Positions 51,506-59,046 of a DNA stretch of 64,000 bases are shown here, piece after piece (the stretch's first letter is position 1; every line of letters begins with the position of its first letter). A model generated the notes under the pieces. It had not been told where the DNA came from. It did not search any database and saw only the letters and a program-made list of their open reading frames with translations. The position numbers and the translations under genes are program-made. Source of the stretch: DASUPK01 sp963804595 (lineage in GTDB: Bacteria > Actinomycetota > Thermoleophilia > Solirubrobacterales > 70-9). The stretch spans positions 1 to 64,000 of the forward strand of contig CAWDQZ010000016.1 in the NCBI GenBank assembly GCA_963804595.1. Direction: 5' to 3'.

Positions 51506-52578
51506 CTCCGAGGGGAAGGCTGCCGGTCGAGCGCATCGGCCAGGCGCTCGGCCGCCTCCCGCTGCTCGGGATCGAGGTCCGTGGGCACGACCAGTTCGAA
51601 GACGACGTGCTGGTCGCCGCGGCGTCCGCCATGCAGGGGAGGCAGCCCGCGCCCGCGGAGCAGTCCGACGTCGCCATGCTGGGTGCCCGGGCGAACGGCG
51701 ATCGCGACCTCTCCCTGCAGCGTTGGCACGAACACCTCGCCGCCCACGATCGCCGTGGTGACAGGGACCTCCGCCCGAGCGATCAGCTCGGTCCCCTGGC
51801 GCGTGAAGCGCTCGTCGGGCGCGACCCCCACCTCGACATACAGATCGCCCTGCCGGGCGCCCGCCGGTCCCGCGTGTCCCGCGCCGGCGATCCGGATCCG
51901 CTGACCGTCCTCGACCCCGGCCGGGATGTCGACCTCCCAGGCCCGCGTTTCGCCGACGCGGCCCGCACCCCCGCAGCGCTCGCATGGGGTCTGCGGGACG
52001 CGGCCTTCGCCGCCGCAGCGGTCGCAGGGCGTCGCGCGCACCACTTGTCCGAAGATGCTCTGGCTCACCTGCTGCAGCTGACCCGACCCGCCGCACTTCG
52101 GGCAGGTCTCGATCGGAGTGCCGGGCTCCGCGCCGTTTCCGCGACAGCGCTCGCACACGGCGATCGCCTCGAAAGAGACCTCCCGATTCTGCTCCTCGAG
52201 CACATCGCCCAGCTCCAGCTCCACGACGGCCGCGATGTCCGCTCCGGCACTTCGTGCTCTGCGGAGGCCGCCGAACGGGTCAGAGCCTCCGAAAATCGCA
52301 TCGAAGATGTCCTGGAGGCCGCCGGTTGTCGAGCTCGCCTCGAATCCGTCGAAGCGCAGCCCCTTGTGGCCGAAGGCGTCATAGGTCTCCCGCCGCTGCG
52401 CGTCGGAGAGGACCTCATAGGCCTCGGCCGCCTCCTTGAATTTCTCCTCGGCCTCCGGATCGTGGGCGTTGACGTCCGGATGCAGGTCGCGGGCGAGCCT
52501 GCGGAATGCCTTCTTGATCTCGCCTTCGGAGGCACTCCGGTCGACCCCCAGCACCTGGTAGTAGTCGCGTTTGGTCAT
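51502..52578 (-). CDS. dnaJ: chaperone DnaJ
   Basis: The 358-residue protein has a J domain with HPD at 33-35, a short Gly/Phe region, a zinc domain with four CxxCxGxG repeats (CERCRGNG, CPKCGGSG, CDRCGGEG, CERCGGAG) and two C-terminal substrate domains. It stimulates DnaK. It is 9 bases downstream of hrcA, as in many actinobacteria; grpE and dnaK are not in the window. Confidence 0.96.
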   Translation of the reverse strand: MTKRDYYQVLGVDRSASEGEIKKAFRRLARDLHPDVNAHDPEAEEKFKEAAEAYEVLSDAQRRETYDAFGHKGLRFDGFEASSTTGGLQDIFDAIFGGSDPFGGLRRARSAGADIAAVVELELGDVLEEQNREVSFEAIAVCERCRGNGAEPGTPIETCPKCGGSGQLQQVSQSIFGQVVRATPCDRCGGEGRVPQTPCERCGGAGRVGETRAWEVDIPAGVEDGQRIRIAGAGHAGPAGARQGDLYVEVGVAPDERFTRQGTELIARAEVPVTTAIVGGEVFVPTLQGEVAIAVRPGTQHGDVGLLRGRGLPPLHGGRRGDQHVVFELVVPTDLDPEQREAAERLADALDRQPSPRR

Positions 52579-52587
52579 CCGGCCGGG

Positions 52588-53616
52588 CTACTCGTCATAG
52601 ACGGTCTCGAAGAAGCGGGAGAGCTCGCCGGCGGCGCCCCGCACGCTGGCGATCGCGGTCGCGTAGTCCATCCGCAGCGGACCGATGATTCCCACCGATC
52701 CCAGATTGCGGTAACCGAGCCCGTAGTTCGCGCCCACCACGCTGACCGACCGCAGCTCCGGGGCCGGGTTCTCGCCGCCGATCCAGACGAAGACCGAGCG
52801 CTGGTCGATCGCAGTGCGGAGTGCCCGAAGGACGTTCACGCGTCGCTCGAGAGTCCGCATCAGGTCGTCGGCGTGCGGCAGGTCGGCGAGGTGCTCCTCG
52901 GAGAGCAGCCGCGCCGCGCCATCGACGTAGAGCGTGTCCTCGGCCGACTCCTCGAGGTCCGTGAAGGCGCTCGAGATCTCGGCCAGGAAGCCGTTCTCCT
53001 GCTCGCCGAGCTCGGGATCTCGCAGCCGGTCGGCCACCATCCGGGCGCCGAGCCCGAGGCCCGCGAGGCGTTCGTTCAGATAGCTCGCTGCCCACTCGAC
53101 CAGACCTGGATCCACCTCCTGCTCGAAGGTGAAGGCCCGCTTGGTCACACCACCGTTGGAGGCGATCACCACGACCATCACCACGCGCGGCTGGAGTCGC
53201 AGCACCTCGATGCGGTGAATCGTGGCCGTGTGGAGCGGTGGCGCGGTGACCAGCGCCACCAGATCGGTGACCTGTGAGAGGGCGGTCGTCGTCTCGCGAA
53301 TCGCCACATCGACCTCACGGCGCATTCGCGTGAGGCCGAGGTCGTCCGACGTCGGGCGCGGCAGACGATCCTGCCGCTCCAGTAGCTGCTCGACGTAGAA
53401 GCGGTAGCCGGTGTCGGTGGGAACGCGGCCGGCGGACGTGTGCGGGTGGGTGAGGAAACCATCCTCCTCGAGACTGGCAAGCTCGGCGCGAACGGTGGAG
53501 GAGCTCCAGTCGATATCCAATCGGTTCGCGAGCGCGCGCGAGCCGACCGGGCGCCCGTCATCGACGTAGCGCTCGACTAGGAGTCTCAGGATCTGGCTCT
53601 GGCGTTCGCTCAGCAC
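52588..53616 (-). CDS. hrcA: heat-inducible transcription repressor HrcA
   Basis: The 342-residue protein starts with a winged helix (SERQSQILRLLVERYVDDGRPVGSRAL; WSSSTVRAELASLEEDGFL) and continues into the GAF-like HrcA core. HrcA represses class I heat-shock genes at CIRCE elements. No CIRCE is visible upstream of this gene. GTG at 53616 has TATCCT 7 bases upstream. Confidence 0.95.
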   Translation of the reverse strand: MLSERQSQILRLLVERYVDDGRPVGSRALANRLDIDWSSSTVRAELASLEEDGFLTHPHTSAGRVPTDTGYRFYVEQLLERQDRLPRPTSDDLGLTRMRREVDVAIRETTTALSQVTDLVALVTAPPLHTATIHRIEVLRLQPRVVMVVVIASNGGVTKRAFTFEQEVDPGLVEWAASYLNERLAGLGLGARMVADRLRDPELGEQENGFLAEISSAFTDLEESAEDTLYVDGAARLLSEEHLADLPHADDLMRTLERRVNVLRALRTAIDQRSVFVWIGGENPAPELRSVSVVGANYGLGYRNLGSVGIIGPLRMDYATAIASVRGAAGELSRFFETVYDE

Positions 53617-53623
53617 AGCGTTA

Positions 53624-53629
53624 AGGATA
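53624..53629 (-). promoter_or_regulatory. -10 element of hrcA-dnaJ (leaderless)
   Basis: TATCCT on the minus strand is 7 bases before the GTG of hrcA, in the 24-base gap after the HadB-like gene. Confidence 0.45.
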
Positions 53630-53640
53630 GGAACGCCGCG

Positions 53641-54036
53641 CTACGGGACCTGAACCTCGGCCTCCGCGTTGCGGATCACCTGGTTGTCCCCCTGCGCAGC
53701 GACCGTGTCGACGACCACGCGGTCGCCCTCGGCCTCCTTGATGGTCCCGCTCACCACCAGCTGCTGCTCGGGGAAGCCCATACCCCTGAACTGGACGGAA
53801 AGCCGCTTCAGGGCTCGCGGATCGCCGTCCGCGAGCTGGGCGCTGCCCCGCGCCACCTGGGCCATCATCCAGAGCCCGTGGAGGATGTTCTGCGGGAGTC
53901 CGACGGCCCTGGCGAACTCCGGGTCGATGTGGATCGGGTTGAAGTCGCCGGAGGCCCCGGCGTAGCGGTGAGGCAGGTACTTGTCCGGCGTCACCTTGAG
54001 CTCCGGGATCGAGTCGCCGGTCTTCAGCTCAGCCAT
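53641..54036 (-). CDS. MaoC-type (R)-hydratase, HadB-like
   Basis: The 131-residue hot-dog protein carries the hydratase-2 motif YAGASGDFNPIHIDPEFA with catalytic Asp31 and His36. Its ATG shares one base with the stop of the upstream HadA-like gene. In mycobacteria the HadAB heterodimer is the FAS-II (R)-3-hydroxyacyl-ACP dehydratase, and the pairing here suggests the same fatty-acid elongation role (inference). Confidence 0.85.
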   Translation of the reverse strand: MAELKTGDSIPELKVTPDKYLPHRYAGASGDFNPIHIDPEFARAVGLPQNILHGLWMMAQVARGSAQLADGDPRALKRLSVQFRGMGFPEQQLVVSGTIKEAEGDRVVVDTVAAQGDNQVIRNAEAEVQVP

Positions 54037-54476
54037 CAGACGCCCCTCACGATGTTGGTCCACGTTCCCTTCACGGTTTGCGCCCCATCCTGATTGGTCG
54101 AGATGGTCTCGAAGACGTAGAAGCCCTTCCCATCCTTCTCGTAGATCTCCCCGCAAGCGGCGGTCGTCGAGACCAGATCACCGTCGCAGACCGGCTCGTC
54201 CCAGACGAACTCCTGGGAGCCATGAAGCATCGTCGCCAGGTTGATGCCGATCTCCGGGTCGAGGATCGCGGGGGCCATCGCACGGGCGCTGTAGACGACG
54301 CAGAACATCGGCGGGGCGACCAGATCCCGAAAGCCTGCGGACTTGGCTGCCTCGTGATCGTGGTGGACGGGATTCTCGGCCCCGATGGCGTTCGCGAACT
54401 CGCGCACCTTCTCGGCCCCGACCTCATAGGTGACCGGGTCCCACTGCTTGCCTATGGCGTCCGTCCTAACCGGCAT
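54036..54476 (-). CDS. MaoC N-terminal-like (FAS1-like dehydratase) subunit, HadA-like
   Basis: The 146-residue hot-dog protein has KVREFANAIGAENPVHHDHEAAKSAGF, a MaoC-like helix with the Asp of the hydratase motif replaced by Glu, and GSQEFVWDEPVCDGDLV at the central strand. It fits the non-catalytic, substrate-binding HadA/HadC type. It is directly followed by the HadB-like gene (TGATG overlap). ATG at 54476. Confidence 0.82.
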   Translation of the reverse strand: MPVRTDAIGKQWDPVTYEVGAEKVREFANAIGAENPVHHDHEAAKSAGFRDLVAPPMFCVVYSARAMAPAILDPEIGINLATMLHGSQEFVWDEPVCDGDLVSTTAACGEIYEKDGKGFYVFETISTNQDGAQTVKGTWTNIVRGV

Positions 54477-54530
54477 TCGGCGGCGGGATTTTAGGCGTGG
54501 AGCCGATTCCGGCGCTTTCCCGGGGGCTAG

Positions 54531-54566
54531 GGTAGGTACCGAGTGAGTTCGGCCCGAAGGTAGGTA
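54531..54566. repeat. pair of direct repeats upstream of the Usp-like membrane gene
   Basis: GGTAGGTA occurs at 54531-54538 and 54559-54566, 28 bases apart, each followed by a CCG (one base later in the second). The second copy ends 4 bases before the GTG at 54571. This could be an activator or repressor site; unproven. Confidence 0.35.
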
Positions 54567-54570
54567 TCCG

Positions 54571-55188
54571 GTGTCTCCGTTCCTGACCACAAGGGATCCG
54601 CAGGGCGGCATGCGCTTCCGCCCCTTTGCCATCCCCCTGATCATCGCCGCGATCTGCACCTCCGTCGCCGGGGCGATGTCACTCTCGAGCACGGAGCTCG
54701 GCGCGGGGATCGGAATGGCCGTGGGAGCCGTGGCCGCGACCTCGTTGATCGTCTTCGCCGCGCGCGCGACGCCGGACGGCGCGCTCGAGGTGGCGCGAAG
54801 CGAGGAACCCGGGCACCGGGTCCTGGTGGTCGCGGTCACCGAGGCGACGCCGGCGGCGGCGCAGCAGATCGCCGACATCACGGGGTCTCCCTCCGATGTG
54901 CGCCTCCTGGTCCCGGTCCCCAGCCACCGCCTCGACCGCTGGCTCTCGGCCGAGGACGACGCCCGCCACGAAGCCGAAGCGCGACTCGCCCGCTCGGCGG
55001 GAGTGCTGGTCGCGGCCGGGCTGCCGGTCAGCGGATCGGTCGGCGATCACGACCCGGCCCAGGCGCTCGAGGACGAGCTGCGCGGCTACCCCGCAGATGA
55101 GGTCGTGCTGCTCAGTGAGGGGAAGAAGGACCCGCTCCGCAAGGTCGAGCTTCGGCTCGGCCTCCCCCTGCGCCGCGTCAGCGGCTAG
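54571..55188 (+). CDS. membrane protein with universal-stress-like cytoplasmic domain
   Basis: The 205-residue protein has two N-terminal transmembrane helices (about 18-37 and 42-65) and a soluble alpha/beta part with RVLVVAVTEATPAAAQQI, VRLLVPVPSHRLDRW and a final DEVVLLSEGK strand, in the manner of a UspA-type domain. The start is GTG at 54571. Similar proteins occur in actinobacteria without known role. It converges with the NTF2-like gene, sharing 4 bases. Confidence 0.6.
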   Translation: MSPFLTTRDPQGGMRFRPFAIPLIIAAICTSVAGAMSLSSTELGAGIGMAVGAVAATSLIVFAARATPDGALEVARSEEPGHRVLVVAVTEATPAAAQQIADITGSPSDVRLLVPVPSHRLDRWLSAEDDARHEAEARLARSAGVLVAAGLPVSGSVGDHDPAQALEDELRGYPADEVVLLSEGKKDPLRKVELRLGLPLRRVSG

Positions 55189-55598
55189 CTCGCCTCGCGC
55201 AGGCGGGCCATCTCGACGGCATCCTCGGTCGTCGGCAGCATGGCGAGATAGGTGCACATGCCCCGGTCGTCGACGTCGAAGAGGAAGGCCAGCTCCATGC
55301 TCACCTCGATGCCGCCACGTCCACGGCCCTCCTGGTGGACGCTCGTCACCACATGGCGATCGCCGACCGGTTCGTTGTCGGTGACCTCCGCGCTGACCTC
55401 CTCCCAGGCGTCGACCCAGGCGGTGATCCAGGCGACGAACCCGTCGTGCCCGCTGTACTGCCCGGCGTTCGCCATCTCCGGAGACGCATAGACCTCCACG
55501 TCTTCGGAGAGCGCGGCGAGCATCGTCGGCATGTCCCCCTCGTTGAAGGCGCTCATGCCCGTCTCAGCGAGCGCGATCCGCTGCTCGCTACTTGCCAT
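55185..55598 (-). CDS. NTF2-like (SnoaL-type) protein
   Basis: The 137-residue alpha+beta-barrel protein has the typical first helix and DVEVYASPEMANAGQYSGHDGFVAWIT, with Trp/Tyr-lined pocket positions. SnoaL-like folds act as cyclases, isomerases or ligand binders; no catalytic residues are assignable. It overlaps the end of lepA by 11 bases and lies downstream of it. Confidence 0.7.
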   Translation of the reverse strand: MASSEQRIALAETGMSAFNEGDMPTMLAALSEDVEVYASPEMANAGQYSGHDGFVAWITAWVDAWEEVSAEVTDNEPVGDRHVVTSVHQEGRGRGGIEVSMELAFLFDVDDRGMCTYLAMLPTTEDAVEMARLREAS

Positions 55599-57390
55599 TG
55601 CCGTCCATCTCCAGGACAGCCAGAAACGCCTCCTGCGGCACCTCGACGGCGCCGACCTGCTTCATCCGCTTCTTTCCCTTCTTCTGCTTCTCGAGCAGCT
55701 TCCGCTTCCGCGTCACGTCACCGCCGTAGAGCTTCGCGGTGACGTCCTTGCGCAGCGCCTTGACGGTTTCGCGGGCGATCACGTTCGAGCCGATCGCCGC
55801 CTGCACCGGCACGTCGAAGAGCTGGCGCGGGATCGTCTCGCGCAGCCGATCGACCAGCGCGCGGCCCCGGTCCTGCGCCGAGTCCCGATGGACGATCAGC
55901 GAGAGCGCATCGACTCGGTCCCCCGCCAGCAGCACGTCGAGCTTGACCAGGTCGGAGGGCCGGTTGCCGATCGGCTCGTAGTCGAGCGAGGCGTAGCCGC
56001 GACTGCGCGACTTGAGCTGGTCGAAGAAGTCGAGCACGATCTCGGCGAGCGGCAGGTCGTAGCGGATCTGCACCCGCTCGGGCGAGAGATAGTGGAGGTC
56101 GATGTGGGTGCCCCGTCGTTTCTGACAGAGCTCCATCACCGCGCCCACGTACTCGTTGGGCGTGATGATCGTGGCGCGGATGTAGGGCTCGAGAATCTCC
56201 TCGATGATCGACGGGTCGGGCATCTCGGTCGGTGAGCGCACCTCCACCAGCTCGTCGCCCCGGACGCGGACCTCGTAGCGGACGTTGGGAGTGGTCGCGA
56301 GCAGCTCGAGGTCGTATTCGCGTTCGAGCCGCTCGCGCACGATGTCCATGTGGAGCAGGCCGAGGAATCCGCACCGAAAGCCGAAGCCGAGGGCCTCGGA
56401 GGTCTCGGGCTCGTAGGAGAGGGCTGCGTCGTTGAGCGCGAGGCGGTCGAGGGCGTCGCGGAGGTCCGCGTAGCGGTCGGTGTCGATCGGGAACAGGCCG
56501 CAGAAGACCATCGGCCGGACCTCGCGGTATCCCGGCAGGGCCTTGCCGGCGGGCCGCTCCCGGCTCGTCAGCGTGTCGCCGACCCGGAGTTTCGTGACGT
56601 CCTTGATGCCCGTGATCACGTAGCCCACCTCCCCGGCTGCCATGCGCCCTGCGGGCGTCATCTTCGGCGTGAAGAAGCCGATGTCGTCGATCTCGGCCTG
56701 CGTCCCCGCCTGCATCGCGGTGATCGGCTCGCGCTTCGAGAACTCCCCGTCGACCATTCGCACGTAGGCGACCACTCCGCGGTACTGATCGAACTCCGAG
56801 TCGAAGATCAGGGCGCGCGGCGGCTCGTCAGGCCTACCCTCGGGCGGCGGGATCCGCTGGACGATCGCCTCGAGCACCTCCGGCACCCCCTCCCCGGTCT
56901 TCGCCGAGATCCGCAGTGGCTCATCGGGCTCGCCACCGAGCAGGTCGGCTACCTGGGCCGCGACGCCGTCCGGATCAGCCCCGGGCAGGTCGACCTTGTT
57001 CAGGACCGGGATCAGCTCGAGGCCGGCATCGATCGCCGCGTAGGCGTTGGCGACCGTCTGCGCCTCAACGCCCTGGGCCGAGTCGACGACGAGCAGGGCG
57101 CCCTCGCACGCGGCCAGGCTGCGCGAGACCTCATAGGAGAAGTCGACATGCCCCGGCGTGTCGATCAGGTGCAGGTTGTAGGTCTCACCGTCCTGCGCCG
57201 TGTAGGCGACCCGCACCGCCTGGGCCTTGATCGTGATTCCGCGCTCGCGCTCGAGGTCCATCGAGTCGAGCAGCTGCGGCAGGTGGGTGCGTGCATCCAC
57301 GGCCCCGGTCAACTCGAGGATTCGGTCGGCGAGCGTCGACTTGCCGTGGTCGATGTGGGCGATGATCGAGAAGTTGCGAATGCGGTCCAT
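55588..57390 (-). CDS. lepA: elongation factor 4 (LepA)
   Basis: The 600-residue translational GTPase shows G1 IIAHIDHGKSTLADRI, RERGITIKAQAVR, DTPGHVDFSYEVSRS and NKVDLPGADP, then EF-G-like domains and the LepA-specific C-terminal domain (KLLEKQKKGKKRMKQVGAVEVPQ). It acts on stalled or assembling ribosomes. ATG at 57390; TACCCT at 57408-57403 is a possible -10 with a very short leader. Confidence 0.97.
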   Translation of the reverse strand: MDRIRNFSIIAHIDHGKSTLADRILELTGAVDARTHLPQLLDSMDLERERGITIKAQAVRVAYTAQDGETYNLHLIDTPGHVDFSYEVSRSLAACEGALLVVDSAQGVEAQTVANAYAAIDAGLELIPVLNKVDLPGADPDGVAAQVADLLGGEPDEPLRISAKTGEGVPEVLEAIVQRIPPPEGRPDEPPRALIFDSEFDQYRGVVAYVRMVDGEFSKREPITAMQAGTQAEIDDIGFFTPKMTPAGRMAAGEVGYVITGIKDVTKLRVGDTLTSRERPAGKALPGYREVRPMVFCGLFPIDTDRYADLRDALDRLALNDAALSYEPETSEALGFGFRCGFLGLLHMDIVRERLEREYDLELLATTPNVRYEVRVRGDELVEVRSPTEMPDPSIIEEILEPYIRATIITPNEYVGAVMELCQKRRGTHIDLHYLSPERVQIRYDLPLAEIVLDFFDQLKSRSRGYASLDYEPIGNRPSDLVKLDVLLAGDRVDALSLIVHRDSAQDRGRALVDRLRETIPRQLFDVPVQAAIGSNVIARETVKALRKDVTAKLYGGDVTRKRKLLEKQKKGKKRMKQVGAVEVPQEAFLAVLEMDGNGK

Positions 57391-57423
57391 GTGGGGAAAG
57401 CAAGGGTAGGCGGGCGGGCCGCG

Positions 57424-58008
57424 CTATCCGCTGCGGAACTCGCGTTCGCCGATCCCCATGGCACGGAGCCCGGGAGTCCCCTCGACGATCCGGAGCGGCA
57501 GCTCGGCTCCGCCGAGTCGTCGCTCCAGCCGGTCGGCGTCGGCCCCCACCTCGACCCAGGTGATCCCGCCGACGTCGGCACCGGCATCCGGATCGGGTAC
57601 CTCGTGGTCACGCGCGATGAAGAACGGCTGCCAGGGGTCTCGGAGCGCCTCCGAGACGCCCACAAGCCGGGCGCTGAAGCCCTGCCTGGTGACCGTGGTG
57701 ATCGGCGAGCCGAGGCGACCCGCCACTGAGTCCAGATCCTCGACCTCGACGGCCCAGGCAAAAAGGCCCTCGGCATGGTCGGCGAGCCATGCCTGAACGG
57801 CGCTCCCGATCGGAGAGCCCGGGGCCTCGTCTGGGTCGCCGACGGCCATCAGCTCGAGGTAGCCGCCACCGAGCGGCACGATCCGGTTGTGGGTGCCGTG
57901 ACCCTCGTGGCGCCCGCCCCCAACCGTTCTCAGGCCGAGCTCGGACTCGATTCTGGCCGCAGCCGCATCGAGGTCCGCGGTCGCGTAGATGACGTGGTCG
58001 ATCCGCAT
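57424..58008 (-). CDS. VOC family (glyoxalase_3-like) protein
   Basis: The 194-residue protein has two VOC half-modules: IDHVIYATADLDAAAARIESELG at the start and a second beginning near residue 135 (DVGGITWVEVGADADRLERRLGG). The central HGTHNRIVPLGGGYLELM is typical of Glyoxalase_3. It may bind a metal and an aromatic ligand; activity unknown. It lies just upstream of lepA, 33 bases away. Confidence 0.75.
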   Translation of the reverse strand: MRIDHVIYATADLDAAAARIESELGLRTVGGGRHEGHGTHNRIVPLGGGYLELMAVGDPDEAPGSPIGSAVQAWLADHAEGLFAWAVEVEDLDSVAGRLGSPITTVTRQGFSARLVGVSEALRDPWQPFFIARDHEVPDPDAGADVGGITWVEVGADADRLERRLGGAELPLRIVEGTPGLRAMGIGEREFRSG

Positions 58009-58073
58009 CCCCCAACGCTACCGGCGGAACTAGAGGCGAACGAGGACCCGTCGGCCCTCAGGGTGTCGAGCCG

Positions 58074-58430
58074 CTAAGTCGTCGCGAAGATCGAGCCCAG
58101 CCCGAAGCGGGCGACGATGCGGTCGTAGTTGAGCCGCATCACCTCGATCACCTCGTCGACGTCCTCCTGCGTTTGCAGTGGGCGGGCCGCCATCGCGGTC
58201 TTCCCGGGAAAGACCGGGTGGTCTCCGACCATTCCGCGCTCGCGGAGCGCCTCGCCGAGGTCCCTCCCGAGGGCGAAGTGCGCCGCGTGATCACCGTGCA
58301 GGTGCCCGACCTCGTGACCGCTGACGGTGAAGCTCCACTCACCTCTCTTCCCGTAACCGGCCTCGACCCCGCGCCATGCCGTGACGGTGGTCGTGATCTG
58401 CGCGCTGGGCGTTCGCGTCTCCTCGCTCAT
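58074..58430 (-). CDS. DUF5519 (luciferase-family) protein, SoxR-controlled
   Basis: The 118-residue protein shows WRGVEAGYGKRGEWSF, the diagnostic GHEVGHLHGDHAAHF and a C-terminal DVDEVIEVMRLNYDRI. This fits the DUF5519 family, sometimes labelled luciferase family. A strong GGAGGAG lies 3 bases before the ATG at 58430, and the promoter has the 19-base spacing typical of MerR/SoxR-activated genes. It may be part of the response to redox-cycling compounds. Biochemical function unknown. Confidence 0.75.
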   Translation of the reverse strand: MSEETRTPSAQITTTVTAWRGVEAGYGKRGEWSFTVSGHEVGHLHGDHAAHFALGRDLGEALRERGMVGDHPVFPGKTAMAARPLQTQEDVDEVIEVMRLNYDRIVARFGLGSIFATT

Positions 58431-58456
58431 CAACTCCTCCTGGATGGGGTGATTCC

Positions 58457-58487
58457 AAAGTACAAGCTCAAGTGAGCTTGAAGTCAA
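58457..58487 (-). promoter_or_regulatory. SoxR-type promoter of the DUF5519 gene with 18-bp operator
   Basis: On the minus strand TTGACT (58487-58482), a 19-base spacer and TACTTT (58462-58457) form an overlong MerR-type promoter. The spacer contains the perfect palindrome CAAGCTCAAGTGAGCTTG (58463-58480, written on the plus strand). SoxR activates such promoters by untwisting the DNA. The soxR gene lies divergently next to it. Confidence 0.75.
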
Positions 58488-58512
58488 GGAACGTACGTGC
58501 TTTCCTCCCCGC

Positions 58513-58962
58513 ATGGATGAGCTGCTCACGATCGGTGAGGTCGCGAAGCGGAGCGGCGTCGCCGCATCCGCCCTCCGCTTCTACGAGGACCGCGGCCTGA
58601 TCGGCTCCGAGCGAGCGGGATCCGGCCACCGCCGCTACCCCCGCGCCGTGCTGCGCCGGATCGCGTTCATCGTCTTCGCCCAGCGGATCGGACTGACGCT
58701 CGAGGAGATCAGGGAGGAGCTCGCCAAGCTGCCGGGGGACCACGCGCCGAACCGCCGGGATTGGTCCCGCCTCTCCGCCAGCTGGACGTCCCGGATCGAC
58801 GAGCGGATCGCCGAGCTCGAGCGCCTGCGCGCCGGCCTCACCGAGTGCATCGGGTGCGGCTGCCTCTCGCTCGACCGGTGCCAGCTCGCCAACCCGGGGG
58901 ACCGCGCCGGCCGCTCCGGGCCGGGCCCGCGCTACTGGGTGGGCGACCCGAGGCCCGCCTAG
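58513..58962 (+). CDS. soxR: redox-sensitive transcriptional activator SoxR
   Basis: The 149-residue MerR-family protein has an N-terminal winged helix (LTIGEVAKRSGVAASALRFYEDRGLI), a dimerising coiled coil, and the [2Fe-2S] ligands Cys112, Cys115, Cys117 and Cys123 (CIGCGCLSLDRC). It senses redox-cycling compounds or nitric oxide. It is divergent from the DUF5519 gene, whose promoter it likely activates. The 83 bases after it hold no gene. Confidence 0.93.
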   Translation: MDELLTIGEVAKRSGVAASALRFYEDRGLIGSERAGSGHRRYPRAVLRRIAFIVFAQRIGLTLEEIREELAKLPGDHAPNRRDWSRLSASWTSRIDERIAELERLRAGLTECIGCGCLSLDRCQLANPGDRAGRSGPGPRYWVGDPRPA

Positions 58963-59046
58963 GCCGTAAGGACCCGGTCGAGCAACGCCTCGGGCTGCCT
59001 CGACCGTTCGAACTGGGCGGCAGGTATCCCGCCGATCCGGCGGGAC

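Noticed and set aside
52585..52590. TAGCCC 6 bases before the dnaJ ATG as another leaderless -10
   Set aside because: The TAG is the stop codon of hrcA; dnaJ is probably read from the hrcA promoter, so the match is likely chance.
53616..53660. CIRCE operator expected upstream of hrcA
   Set aside because: No TTAGCACTC-N9-GAGTGCTAA-like sequence is present; only a partial TTAACGCTGTGCTGAGCG resemblance was seen.
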